Assembly (NCBI GenBank): GCA_027356675.1
Contig: DAHVXO010000120.1
Location: 1 to 6,320, forward strand
From: Symbiobacteriaceae bacterium
Lineage (GTDB): Bacteria; Bacillota_E; Symbiobacteriia; Symbiobacteriales; Symbiobacteriaceae
Reading direction: 5' to 3'
DNA: 6,320 bases
The notes under the pieces were generated by a model. It did no database searches. It was not told the origin of the DNA and worked only from the letters and a program-made list of their open reading frames with translations. Numbering within the stretch: position 1 is the stretch's first letter; each line of letters starts with the position of its first letter. A program made the position numbers and the translations under genes. Below, in pieces: positions 1 to 6,320 of this stretch.

Positions 1-857
1 TGGGAGAGCAGTTCCGGCCCCACGCTGCCCGACCAAAAGGCCGACCAGCCCCGGCGGGCGTGTGTCGCCATTACCGACAGATCCGCGTCCAAATCGCGCA
101 GCGCCACCAGGATCGCGCCCGCCGGGTCACCCCGCTCGACCCGGCACGAGACGGCCAAACCGGTCTCCCGCAACCCTTCGGCCAGACCCTGGAGGTACTC
201 GGCGCAGTCCCGCTCCTGCAGGTCGAGCCACGCTGCGGTTGCTGTGGGAAAGAAGCGCCCGGCCGCCCGGCCAGCCCCGTCCAGATCGGCCCGGCGCGGC
301 ACCACCGCCACCAGCTGGATCGTGGCGCCGAACACTCGCGCCATGTCCGCAGCGATCGGAAGCGAGTCCTCGTGGTTGCTCGCCCCGTCCAGGGGCACCA
401 AGATTCGGCGGCACTCGAAGGGCTGCACCCCCGCATCGGGCCGGATAATACAGACCGGCACCGCCCCGCTGCCCACGACCTGCTGGGCGATGTTGCCGTA
501 GACGAAATCACGCATGCCGCCCGACCCATGGGTTGAGATGACGATCAGGTCTGTCCCAAATTCCGTGGCGTGGCGCGTAATCGACTGGGCAACGTCCGCC
601 TCGGGCACGTCGTGGACGTGCCAGTCCGCCTTGATACCCTCGTGCTTCAGCCGGTCGGCGATGCGGACCAGGTACTCTTCAGCCTGCCTGACCTCCGCCA
701 GGTGCGGCTCGCCGTGGACCCGCTGGGGGGCGTTGCGCTCCAGCACATGGAAGAGCGTGATGGCTGAGCCCATCGGTATGGCGAGCGAGCGAGCCTGCTC
801 CAGCGCAGCCTCCGCCAGTTTGGAGCCGTCCAGGGGAACCAGCAGATGCTTGAACAT
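1..857 (-). CDS. Tandem-domain universal stress protein (UspA family), 3' end cut by the window edge
   Basis: This is a cytoplasmic nucleotide-binding stress protein with two UspA domains in one chain. The frame stays open from an ATG at 857 to base 1, giving 285 complete codons without a stop; perhaps 15-25 C-terminal residues are missing. Domain 1 (residues about 1-140) opens with HLLVPLDGS and ends with VPVCIIRP. Domain 2 (from about 149) opens with RILVPLDGAS. The family's ATP motif G-x2-G-x9-G-[S/T] is degenerate in both: residues 108-122 read S-TH-G-x9-G-N, and residues 264-278 read A-TH-A-x9-G-S. ATP binding is therefore uncertain. The start is supported by GGGGAGG at 866-872, 8 nt upstream and inside the 3' end of the transporter gene. 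Only 4 nt separate the two genes, so translational coupling is likely. Its role beside a metal transporter is inference; the family assignment is firm. Confidence 0.93.
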   Translation of the reverse strand, partial: MFKHLLVPLDGSKLAEAALEQARSLAIPMGSAITLFHVLERNAPQRVHGEPHLAEVRQAEEYLVRIADRLKHEGIKADWHVHDVPEADVAQSITRHATEFGTDLIVISTHGSGGMRDFVYGNIAQQVVGSGAVPVCIIRPDAGVQPFECRRILVPLDGASNHEDSLPIAADMARVFGATIQLVAVVPRRADLDGAGRAAGRFFPTATAAWLDLQERDCAEYLQGLAEGLRETGLAVSCRVERGDPAGAILVALRDLDADLSVMATHARRGWSAFWSGSVGPELLS

Positions 858-861
858 AGAC

Positions 862-2154
862 TCAGCCTCCCCGGAAGGTCTGGTAAAGAAGGTATATGTT
901 CAAGAAGATGATCAGAGCAGCCACACCCGAGGCGATCACGGTGGTGAATCGGGCGTTGGCCAGGGTCCCCATGAGGTCTTTGCGGCGGGTGAACATGATG
1001 AGCGGCACGATCGCAAAGGGCAGACCAAAGCTTAGCACCACCTGGCTCATAACGAGCGTGCGGGTGGGCTCCAGCCCCATCAAGATCACGATGAACGATG
1101 GCGCCATGGTGACCCCGCGCCGGACCCAGAGCGGGATCTGCCGGTGCATGAATCCCTGCATGATAACCTGGCCGGACATCGTCCCCACCAGCGTTGAGGA
1201 CAGGCCGGACGCCAGGAGTGAGATCGCAAAGACCGAAGCGGACGCCTTACCCAGCAGCGGTTCCAGGGTCCGATGCGCCTGCTCGATGGTCCCGACCCCG
1301 GTCAGCCCCTGCCGATTGAAAGTCGCTGCCGCCATGATCAGCATGGCCCCGTTCACAAGCCCGGCCACGCCAAGGGCGATGACCACATCGATCAACTCGT
1401 AGTGGTAGAGCCGCTTGAGGAGTTCGGGCCGCCGGGTGACCACCCGCCCCTGGGTCAGGCTGGAGTGGAGAAAGACCACGTGGGGCATCACCGTGGCGCC
1501 CAGGATGCCTGCAGCCAGCAGTACGGTCTCTGTGCCGTGAAGGATCGGGACAGTAGCGTGGTACGCCACCTGGCCCCAATCAGGCACGTCCATGATGGTC
1601 TCCGCGATGTAAGAGAATGCAACCACGCCCACCAGGGCTGCGATCAGCGCCTCCACCGGGCGGAAACCATAGCGTTCCAGGGCCAGGGCCGCAAAGGTCA
1701 CCAGGGCGGTGAGCACCGCTCCCCAGATCAGCGGAATATGAAACAGCAAGTTGAAGCCCAGCGCCGCACCGAGGAACTCGGCCAGGTCCGTCGCCATGGC
1801 GACCAGTTCCATCAGCACCCACATCGCCGTGACGACGGGGGGCGAGAAGTGGTCCCGGCACATCTCGGCGAGGTTGCGGCCGGTCGCAATGCCCAACTTG
1901 GCCGAAAGCGATTGAATCAACATCGCCATGAGGTTGCTGGCCACGATCACCCAGAGGAGCAGGTAGCCGTACTCGGACCCACCCTGAATGTTCGTCGCGA
2001 AGTTGCCAGGGTCGATGTAGGCGACCGCCGCGACGAATGCGGGACCCATGAACGGAAACAATCGTGCCAGGAGGGACTTTTTGCTCGTCCCCTGAAGCAC
2101 GTCCATGGCATCGTTCACGGTCTTCTCATCGGCAGGGCGGACTTTGGTGTCCAC
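862..2154 (-). CDS. mntH: Nramp-family divalent metal (Mn2+/Fe2+) transporter, MntH-like
   Basis: A proton-coupled importer of Mn2+ and Fe2+ in the cytoplasmic membrane. The 430-residue product has the family's usual length and about 11 hydrophobic segments. Metal-site motifs are intact: D48-P-G-N51 in the first membrane helix, and A220-x-x-M223-P-H225 in the sixth. The methionine is the residue linked to preference for transition metals over Ca2+ and Mg2+ in bacterial Nramps. A polar N-terminal tail of about 30 residues precedes helix 1. The GTG start at 2154 is chosen because GGAGG lies at 2164-2168, 9 nt upstream. It follows a 132-bp gap after moaC and is probably the first gene of a unit with the universal stress protein, which starts 4 nt after its TGA stop. 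Whether Mn or Fe is the main substrate cannot be read from the sequence. Confidence 0.96.
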   Translation of the reverse strand: MDTKVRPADEKTVNDAMDVLQGTSKKSLLARLFPFMGPAFVAAVAYIDPGNFATNIQGGSEYGYLLLWVIVASNLMAMLIQSLSAKLGIATGRNLAEMCRDHFSPPVVTAMWVLMELVAMATDLAEFLGAALGFNLLFHIPLIWGAVLTALVTFAALALERYGFRPVEALIAALVGVVAFSYIAETIMDVPDWGQVAYHATVPILHGTETVLLAAGILGATVMPHVVFLHSSLTQGRVVTRRPELLKRLYHYELIDVVIALGVAGLVNGAMLIMAAATFNRQGLTGVGTIEQAHRTLEPLLGKASASVFAISLLASGLSSTLVGTMSGQVIMQGFMHRQIPLWVRRGVTMAPSFIVILMGLEPTRTLVMSQVVLSFGLPFAIVPLIMFTRRKDLMGTLANARFTTVIASGVAALIIFLNIYLLYQTFRGG

Positions 2155-2192
2155 GTTGGTCTCCCTCCGGACACGGAACCGACTCTGCCCTT

Positions 2193-2222
2193 AGTGTGAT
2201 CGTGAATTACGAAATTTGTTAA
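2193..2222 (-). promoter_or_regulatory. Weak promoter candidate for the transporter-stress protein unit
   Basis: On the minus strand TTAACA (2222-2217) matches the -35 consensus at 5 of 6 bases. After an 18-nt spacer, CACACT (2198-2193) matches the -10 at only 3 of 6. It sits about 40-70 nt upstream of the GTG start, in the most AT-rich part of the window, with the 2205-2216 near-palindrome inside the spacer. Position and composition support a promoter here, but the -10 is poor and an alternative sigma factor or other start point is possible. Confidence 0.25.
2205..2216. promoter_or_regulatory. 12-bp near-palindrome, possible operator of the transporter gene
   Basis: AATTACGAAATT has self-complementary AATT arms around a CG centre; 10 of 12 positions pair and symmetry stops at both ends. 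It lies within the promoter candidate, where a repressor would block transcription. Metal regulators of the MntR/DtxR and Fur families commonly control mntH genes through AT-rich palindromes, but this site is shorter than their usual boxes. Regulator identity is therefore not claimed. Confidence 0.25.
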
Positions 2223-2286
2223 GCATGCCAGCGGTAACGACCGTGTAACAGGCTAGGACAGGGGTTGCGCGCGTCTTTACAGGATG

Positions 2287-2775
2287 TTAGATTTCCTCGC
2301 CCGGTCGAACGTAAGTGCCGCTCTTGCCGCCAGTCTTCTGCACAAGACGGACGGCGCCGATCACCATGCCCTTATCGGCGGCCTTTGCCATGTCATAGAT
2401 GGTGAGGGCTGCAATGCTACACGCCGTAAGCGCCTCCATCTCGACACCGGTCTTGCCCACCGTGGCGACCCGGGCCTCGATCAGCACCCGGCTCCCGGCC
2501 TCATCGAACCGAAAGTCCACGCTGGCGCTGGTGACGGGCAGGGGATGACAGAGCGGGATCAACTCGCCGGTCCGCTTCGCCGCCATGATGCCAGCCACCC
2601 GGGCCACACCGATGACGTCGCCCTTGGGCACTCCGCCAAACTGGATCAGCGCCAGGGTCGCAGGCTGCATGCGCACCTCTGCCCGGGCGATGGCAACACG
2701 CTCGGTCTCGGGCTTGGCGCCCACGTCGACCATGCGCGCCCGACCCTGCTCATCGAGATGGGTTAGTTCGGACAC
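2287..2775 (-). CDS. moaC: Cyclic pyranopterin monophosphate synthase MoaC
   Basis: A cytoplasmic enzyme that converts the MoaA product (3',8-cyclo-7,8-dihydro-GTP) to cyclic pyranopterin monophosphate in molybdenum cofactor synthesis. The 162-residue product matches the family in length. It begins [19 protein letters not shown], the usual MoaC opening. Active-site residues fall at the same numbers as in E. coli MoaC: K51 in PKGDV, C76-H77-P78, D128 and K131 in YDMAKA. The glycine/lysine-rich C-terminal KTGGKSG (147-153) is also present. The frame stays open to a GTG at 2799, but the GTG at 2775 is preferred: it has GAGAGG (2785-2790) 9 nt upstream and gives the conserved N-terminus without eight extra residues. 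It lies 31 nt after moaA and is probably cotranscribed with it. Confidence 0.97.
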   Translation of the reverse strand: MSELTHLDEQGRARMVDVGAKPETERVAIARAEVRMQPATLALIQFGGVPKGDVIGVARVAGIMAAKRTGELIPLCHPLPVTSASVDFRFDEAGSRVLIEARVATVGKTGVEMEALTACSIAALTIYDMAKAADKGMVIGAVRLVQKTGGKSGTYVRPGEEI

Positions 2776-2784
2776 AAGGAAACA

Positions 2785-2790
2785 CCTCTC
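2785..2790 (-). promoter_or_regulatory. Ribosome binding site deciding the moaC start
   Basis: GAGAGG on the minus strand lies 9 nt before the GTG at 2775 and downstream of the alternative GTG at 2799. It therefore favours the shorter, family-typical MoaC. Confidence 0.7.
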
Positions 2791-2806
2791 TCTGCCCACC
2801 GAGATC

Positions 2807-3796
2807 CTACCCGCCGATGCCGTTCATCACCCGCAGGGTGTAATCGGAGTCCTTATCGTCGAAGTTGTGCTCACGCGGCTTCTTGAGGATGGCGTCACCC
2901 ATGAGGCCCAGCAGATCCTGGAGCGAGGCCGCCGGGTTGCGCAGCACAGGCTTGAGGTCCACCTCGTGGACGTGGCCCAGGCACGGGTTGATCTTCCCGT
3001 CGGCCGAAAGCCGGATCCGGTTACAGTCACCGCAGAAACATTCCGTCACGGCCGAGATAAAGCCCACAGTGCCTTTTGCCCCGGGAATCTGCCAGTACTT
3101 GGCCGGACCGTTGCCCCGCACGCCTTCGCGCAGGGGGGCGAAATCCTCAAACACGGCAATGAGCCGCTCTCGCATCTCGGCGGCAGGGACAAGGTTCTCC
3201 CACGTGAAATCGTACGCCTCCGAGAAGGGCATGACCTCGATATACCGGACGTGGATGGCCCGGTCGATCGACAGTCGGGCCATATCGATGATCTCGTCAT
3301 CGTTCCAGCCTCGGATGACCACCATGTTTAGCTTGACGGGCTCCATCCCCAGGTCCAGGGCGGCGTCGACTGCCTCCAAAATCGGGCCGGGATCGCCGTA
3401 GAGCCGGGCCATTTTCTTGAAGCGGTCGGGCCGCAATGTATCCAGGGAGAAGTTGACCCGGTCGAGGCCCGCTGCCTTCAGGTCCCGCGCCATGGGCGCG
3501 AAGAGCAGCCCGTTGGTGGAAAGCGAAACATCCTGGATGCCCATGGGCTTCAGCTTCGCGATGAAATCCACCAGGCCGGCCCGGACCAGCGGCTCGCCGC
3601 CGGTAATCCGGATGCGGTCGATGCACAGGGCGATCCCCGCCTCTACGACCTTCAGCAGTTCGTCCCACGAGAGATACTCGTCGCGCGGCCGCAACTGAAC
3701 GCCTTCCAGCGGCATGCAGTAGACGCACCGGAAGTTGCACCGGTCGGTGACCGACACCCGCATGTAGTTGATATTACGGCCCCACTGGTCGATCAC
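2807..3796 (-). CDS. moaA: GTP 3',8-cyclase MoaA (radical SAM)
   Basis: A radical SAM enzyme with two [4Fe-4S] clusters that cyclises GTP to 3',8-cyclo-7,8-dihydro-GTP, the first step of molybdenum cofactor synthesis. With the chosen start it has 329 residues, normal for the family. The SAM-cluster motif C-x3-C-x2-C is C20, C24, C27, followed by GGEP at 66-69, which contacts SAM. The C-terminal cluster motif C-x2-C-x13-C is C255, C258, C272; R260 and R262 in CNRIRL match the substrate-binding arginines. The chain ends in the Gly-Gly that MoaA needs for activity. Start choice: AGGAG (3805-3809) lies 8 nt before the GTG at 3796 but only 2 nt before an ATG at 3802, and it overlaps a GTG at 3805. 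The ATG, adding two residues, remains possible. It follows the MoeA fusion gene by about 23 nt. Confidence 0.97.
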   Translation of the reverse strand: MIDQWGRNINYMRVSVTDRCNFRCVYCMPLEGVQLRPRDEYLSWDELLKVVEAGIALCIDRIRITGGEPLVRAGLVDFIAKLKPMGIQDVSLSTNGLLFAPMARDLKAAGLDRVNFSLDTLRPDRFKKMARLYGDPGPILEAVDAALDLGMEPVKLNMVVIRGWNDDEIIDMARLSIDRAIHVRYIEVMPFSEAYDFTWENLVPAAEMRERLIAVFEDFAPLREGVRGNGPAKYWQIPGAKGTVGFISAVTECFCGDCNRIRLSADGKINPCLGHVHEVDLKPVLRNPAASLQDLLGLMGDAILKKPREHNFDDKDSDYTLRVMNGIGG

Positions 3797-3804
3797 GGAC
3801 ATCA

Positions 3805-3809
3805 CTCCT
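3805..3809 (-). promoter_or_regulatory. Ribosome binding site deciding the moaA start
   Basis: AGGAG on the minus strand is the only good Shine-Dalgarno sequence here. Its 8-nt spacing fits the GTG at 3796, while the ATG at 3802 is only 2 nt away, too close for normal initiation. Confidence 0.6.
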
Positions 3810-3819
3810 GGTTGTTCAG

Positions 3820-5760
3820 CTAGGACTTGGGACCGCTCACCCGTCGGATGCGCCCGGCGTCCCGGGCATCGTAGCCGCCCAGGTCCTCCACCGCACGCTG
3901 AAACGCTTGGTGGTTAATCAGGCGCAGCACCGCCTGGATCCCGGGATGCTCCTCCAGCTCCGCCGGCATGCAGAGCTCGTACTCTTCCCAGGTGACCTTG
4001 ACGAAATCGAGCCCCAACGCCTTGGCGGCGGAGAGGATCCCCAGACCCGTATCGGCGGACCCGCTCTTGATGGCCGCTGCCACGTTCAGGTGGGTGAACT
4101 CTTCCCGGATATAACCCTGCACCTGCGTGGAATCGATCCCCTCTTGCTTGAGGTGATAGTCCAGCAGAAGCCGGGTCCCCGCCCCCCGCTGCCGGTTGAC
4201 ATAAGTCACGTCCGACCGGGCGAGGTCCTTGAAAGACCGGATGCCCTTGGGGTTGCCCGGCGGCACCAGGAAGCCTTGCTCCCGGCGGGCCAGTAGGACC
4301 AGTAGAGCGGAGCGCCCGAGGTAGCGCTGGAGATAGGGAATGTTGTACTCCCCGGTAGCCTCATCCAGCAAGTGGACACCCGCCATGTGCGCCTCGCCCC
4401 GCATGAGGGCGAGCAGTCCGCCCAGGGAGCCCACATGAGCACTGGAGAGGTGAAACCGGGAACCAGTCCGGCGCAGGAAGGAGGCCATCAGGTCGAGGGC
4501 GGTGTCGTGGGAACCTACGGCGACAACGGTTTCCTGAATTTCCGACAGGGACCGGAGCAGTTCGACGGGGACCTCCTGGCCCTCGCCGATCCCCTCCCGC
4601 CCGGGAGGCACCACCAGCATCCCGTCCGCCCGGACCAGGGAGGAGATGACCCCGGCACCCCGCCCCATGGGCGTCGCCACGAGCTTCTCCCCCACCCGGC
4701 CCAGCTTGACCCGCACGTAGTCGGCCACACCCATGGGCGACGTAAACCGGCGGGCCAGTCTGGCCATGACCGTGTGGCGGTCCGGGACTGGAAGCCCCAG
4801 GGCCCGATAGATCAAGGGCCGCACGAATAGCTCGCTGGTCAGCCAGGTACTGACCGGAAACCCAGGGAGCCCGATGAAGGGTTTACCGGCGATGATCCCC
4901 GCCATGACCGGCTTGCCGGGCTTAATGGCGACGCCGTGCACCAGTACCTCGCCGACCTCACCCAATACGTGGACCGTGAAATCCTCACTCCCAGCGCTGG
5001 AGCCGGCGTTGACGATAACCAGGTCAGAGGCCGCGACCGCCTCCAGAACCGTAGACTTAATGGTCTGATAGTCATCTATGACGATTTCCCGGCGGATGGG
5101 GATGCCCCCCCACTCGGCTACCTGGCCGAGCACCACCCGGGAGTTGAACTCAAGGATCTCGCCGGGGGCCGGGTCGGGCTTCGGCTGGACCAGCTCGGTC
5201 CCAGTGGGAATGAACGTGACCACCGGGCGCCGAACAACATCCACCGCCAACACGCCCGCTGCCAGCAGAGAGCCGAGGTCCTGGGGCCGGAGCGTCTGCC
5301 CCTCGGGCAGGAGGATCTCGGTCGCGACCACATCTTCGCCGATGGACCGGACGTGCTGCCACGGGGCCGCCGGAGCCAGGATCTCCACCTTGGTTCCCAC
5401 CTGGTGCCCCTCGTCCAGCAGGTTGACGTCCTCCACCATGATGATGGCGTCGCAGCCGGGAGGCACCGGGTCGCCCGTATCAACCCAGAAGGCCTGGGTG
5501 CCAAATGCGAGGGTGATCGGGTTGGACTCGTTGGCGCTGAACGTATCCGCCGCCTTCACGGCCACGCCGTCGACGGCGGACCCGTGGTAGTGCGGCGAGG
5601 AGATCTGTGCGATAACCGGCCGGGCCGTGATGCGGCCCAGCGCCTGGTCGACGGCAATCGTCTCAGTACGGGGGCCCCAGCCTGCAGCGTCCAGTGCGGC
5701 GGTGAGGCGCTGGAGCGCCTCTGCGACGGAGACGGCTTCAAGGTAGATCTTGCGGGTCAT
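3820..5760 (-). CDS. MoeA-like molybdopterin metal-insertase paralogue fused to a C-terminal PBP-like domain
   Basis: A 646-residue fusion, against roughly 400 for ordinary MoeA. Residues about 1-405 are a full MoeA: HGSAVDGVAV (60-69), TGDPVPPG (95-102), PTGTELV (185-191), NAGSSAGSEDF (251-261), KPGKP (280-284), GLPGFPVS (297-304) and a C-terminal beta domain ending near 402. MoeA uses adenylylated molybdopterin and molybdate to make active cofactor. Residues about 410-635 match the PBP-like (COG1910-type) domain related to molybdate-binding proteins: VGSHDTALDLM (415-425), SSAHVGSLGGLLAL (439-452), VNRQRGAGTRLLLD (521-534), AAAIKSGSADTGLGI (561-575). There is no signal peptide, so it should act in the cytoplasm. 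The ATG at 5760 overlaps the upstream moeA stop as ATGA, and GGAG at 5769-5772 lies 8 nt upstream; an earlier in-frame start at 5784 is unlikely. Changes in the MoeA motifs suggest specialisation, possibly for metal sensing or delivery; this is inference. Confidence 0.94.
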   Translation of the reverse strand: MTRKIYLEAVSVAEALQRLTAALDAAGWGPRTETIAVDQALGRITARPVIAQISSPHYHGSAVDGVAVKAADTFSANESNPITLAFGTQAFWVDTGDPVPPGCDAIIMVEDVNLLDEGHQVGTKVEILAPAAPWQHVRSIGEDVVATEILLPEGQTLRPQDLGSLLAAGVLAVDVVRRPVVTFIPTGTELVQPKPDPAPGEILEFNSRVVLGQVAEWGGIPIRREIVIDDYQTIKSTVLEAVAASDLVIVNAGSSAGSEDFTVHVLGEVGEVLVHGVAIKPGKPVMAGIIAGKPFIGLPGFPVSTWLTSELFVRPLIYRALGLPVPDRHTVMARLARRFTSPMGVADYVRVKLGRVGEKLVATPMGRGAGVISSLVRADGMLVVPPGREGIGEGQEVPVELLRSLSEIQETVVAVGSHDTALDLMASFLRRTGSRFHLSSAHVGSLGGLLALMRGEAHMAGVHLLDEATGEYNIPYLQRYLGRSALLVLLARREQGFLVPPGNPKGIRSFKDLARSDVTYVNRQRGAGTRLLLDYHLKQEGIDSTQVQGYIREEFTHLNVAAAIKSGSADTGLGILSAAKALGLDFVKVTWEEYELCMPAELEEHPGIQAVLRLINHQAFQRAVEDLGGYDARDAGRIRRVSGPKS

Positions 5761-6320
5761 ACCAACAACTCCACTTCCACCCACTCGCCGGTCAGGACCC
5801 CTTCCTTGGGGGAAGGAATCGTGACCAGACCATCGGCCTTGACGAGGGTGCTGATCAGTCCACTCTTACCGTGGACAGGCTCGGCCCAGACCTCGCCGTT
5901 CTCACGGCGGAGGCGGACCCGCACGCAGTCCGTGCGGCCGACGGCCGAGGCGACGTTCTTGGTCATGCGGGCCTGGACGGCGGGGCGGAACTCCGGCTCG
6001 GCAGGCAAGCCCTGCAGCTGCCGGAGCAGGGGAGTGACAAAGAGTCCGTAAACGACCTGGGCGCTGACCGGGTGTCCCGGCAGCCCGGCGACGGGCTTGC
6101 CGCCCGCCACGGCTAGAATTGTGGGCTTGCCGGGTTTCAGCTTGACCCCGTGCACCAGGATACCGGGGGCGCCCAGCCGAGCAATGAGGGTTGATGTCAG
6201 GTCCCGAGTGCCCACGCTGGAGCCGCCCGAGATCAGAACCACGTCGTAGTCGGCCACGGCGACCGCAAGCTTGGCGCCGATTTCCTGCTCCTGGTCGGCC
6301 GCCAACCCCAGGTAGGTGGG
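5757..6320 (-). CDS. moeA: Molybdopterin molybdenumtransferase MoeA, C-terminal part (5' end beyond the window)
   Basis: The frame is open from the right edge to a TGA at 5757-5759, giving the last 187 residues, a little under half of a normal MoeA of about 400. Fragment residues 31-40 read SGGSSVGTRD, the molybdopterin-binding loop of the MoaB/MogA-like domain. KLKPGKP (60-66), GLPGHPVS (79-86) and GRTDCVRV (128-135) follow, and the C-terminal beta domain ends GEWVEVELLV. These are closer to standard MoeA than the same stretches of the downstream paralogue. MoeA inserts molybdate into adenylylated molybdopterin. The TTG at 6303-6305 is internal; the coding frame and family similarity continue past it to the edge, so it is not the start. 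The next gene begins within this stop codon, so the two MoeA proteins are probably made together. Which metal each handles is not visible. Confidence 0.95.
   Translation of the reverse strand, partial: PTYLGLAADQEQEIGAKLAVAVADYDVVLISGGSSVGTRDLTSTLIARLGAPGILVHGVKLKPGKPTILAVAGGKPVAGLPGHPVSAQVVYGLFVTPLLRQLQGLPAEPEFRPAVQARMTKNVASAVGRTDCVRVRLRRENGEVWAEPVHGKSGLISTLVKADGLVTIPSPKEGVLTGEWVEVELLV

Larger units (their letters stand above)
2155..2286. other. Intergenic region between moaC and the transporter gene
   Basis: This 132-bp gap is the only sizeable non-coding stretch in the window. It holds the transporter's Shine-Dalgarno sequence (2164-2168), the promoter candidate, the near-palindrome at 2205-2216, and GTAAC repeated directly at 2234-2238 and 2245-2249, exactly 11 bp apart. 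A small hairpin could form at 2232-2243 (CGGT and ACCG arms), but no T-run follows it on the minus strand. I therefore see no intrinsic terminator for the upstream cofactor operon, and read-through into the transporter cannot be excluded. Confidence 0.6.

Noticed and set aside
71..529. Minus-strand open frame of 152 codons and overlapping plus-strand frames near the left edge
   Set aside because: These are other frames of the universal stress protein, whose own frame is open across 1-857 and carries both UspA domains.
1273..2199. Plus-strand open frame of 308 codons opposite the metal transporter
   Set aside because: It is antisense to a gene with intact family motifs, its product is rich in His, Gln, Arg and Gly with no recognisable domain, and long antisense frames are common in GC-rich DNA.
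2232..2243. Small hairpin (CGGT and ACCG arms) after moaC as a terminator
   Set aside because: The stem is only 4 bp and no T-run follows on the minus strand.
4936..6051. Plus-strand open frame of 371 codons opposite the two moeA genes
   Set aside because: It spans the junction of two clear minus-strand genes, has no recognisable fold or motif, and is low-complexity His/Arg/Asp/Gly-rich as expected of an antisense shadow.
5757..6305. Complete short MoeA starting at the TTG at 6305
   Set aside because: The frame continues upstream to the window edge, and a start there would remove the N-terminal half of MoeA.

Overview
The window is GC-rich DNA of a bacterial type, with every supportable gene on the minus strand, so transcription runs from high to low coordinates. 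Clear Shine-Dalgarno sequences, frequent GTG starts, tight gene packing and a MoeA fused to a periplasmic-binding-like domain fit a high-GC Gram-positive (for example a Symbiobacterium- or Thermaerobacter-like Bacillota). That placement is a low-confidence guess, because no rRNA or other marker gene is present.

Right part (about 2287-6320) is a molybdenum/tungsten cofactor operon. In transcription order it holds the 3' part of moeA, cut by the right edge; a second MoeA paralogue with a C-terminal PBP-like domain, starting in a 4-bp ATGA overlap with the first; moaA; and moaC. MoaA and MoaC convert GTP to cyclic pyranopterin monophosphate, the first stage of molybdopterin synthesis. MoeA proteins insert the metal at the last stage. 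The dithiolene-forming genes (moaD, moaE) and the adenylating enzyme (mogA or moaB) are not in the window.

A 132-bp gap (2155-2286) follows, the only sizeable non-coding stretch. It is more AT-rich than its surroundings and carries a weak promoter candidate and a 12-bp near-palindrome.

Left part (1-2154) is a two-gene unit: an Nramp-family Mn2+/Fe2+ transporter (mntH-like), then a tandem-domain universal stress protein starting 4 nt after the transporter stop and running off the left edge. The universal stress gene is open over the whole of 1-857.

No tRNA, rRNA, mobile element, CRISPR array or convincing terminator was seen. This is mostly conventional metal and cofactor metabolism. The points most worth a second look are the paired, diverged MoeA proteins, the coupled transporter-stress protein pair, and the possible metal-responsive site upstream of the transporter.
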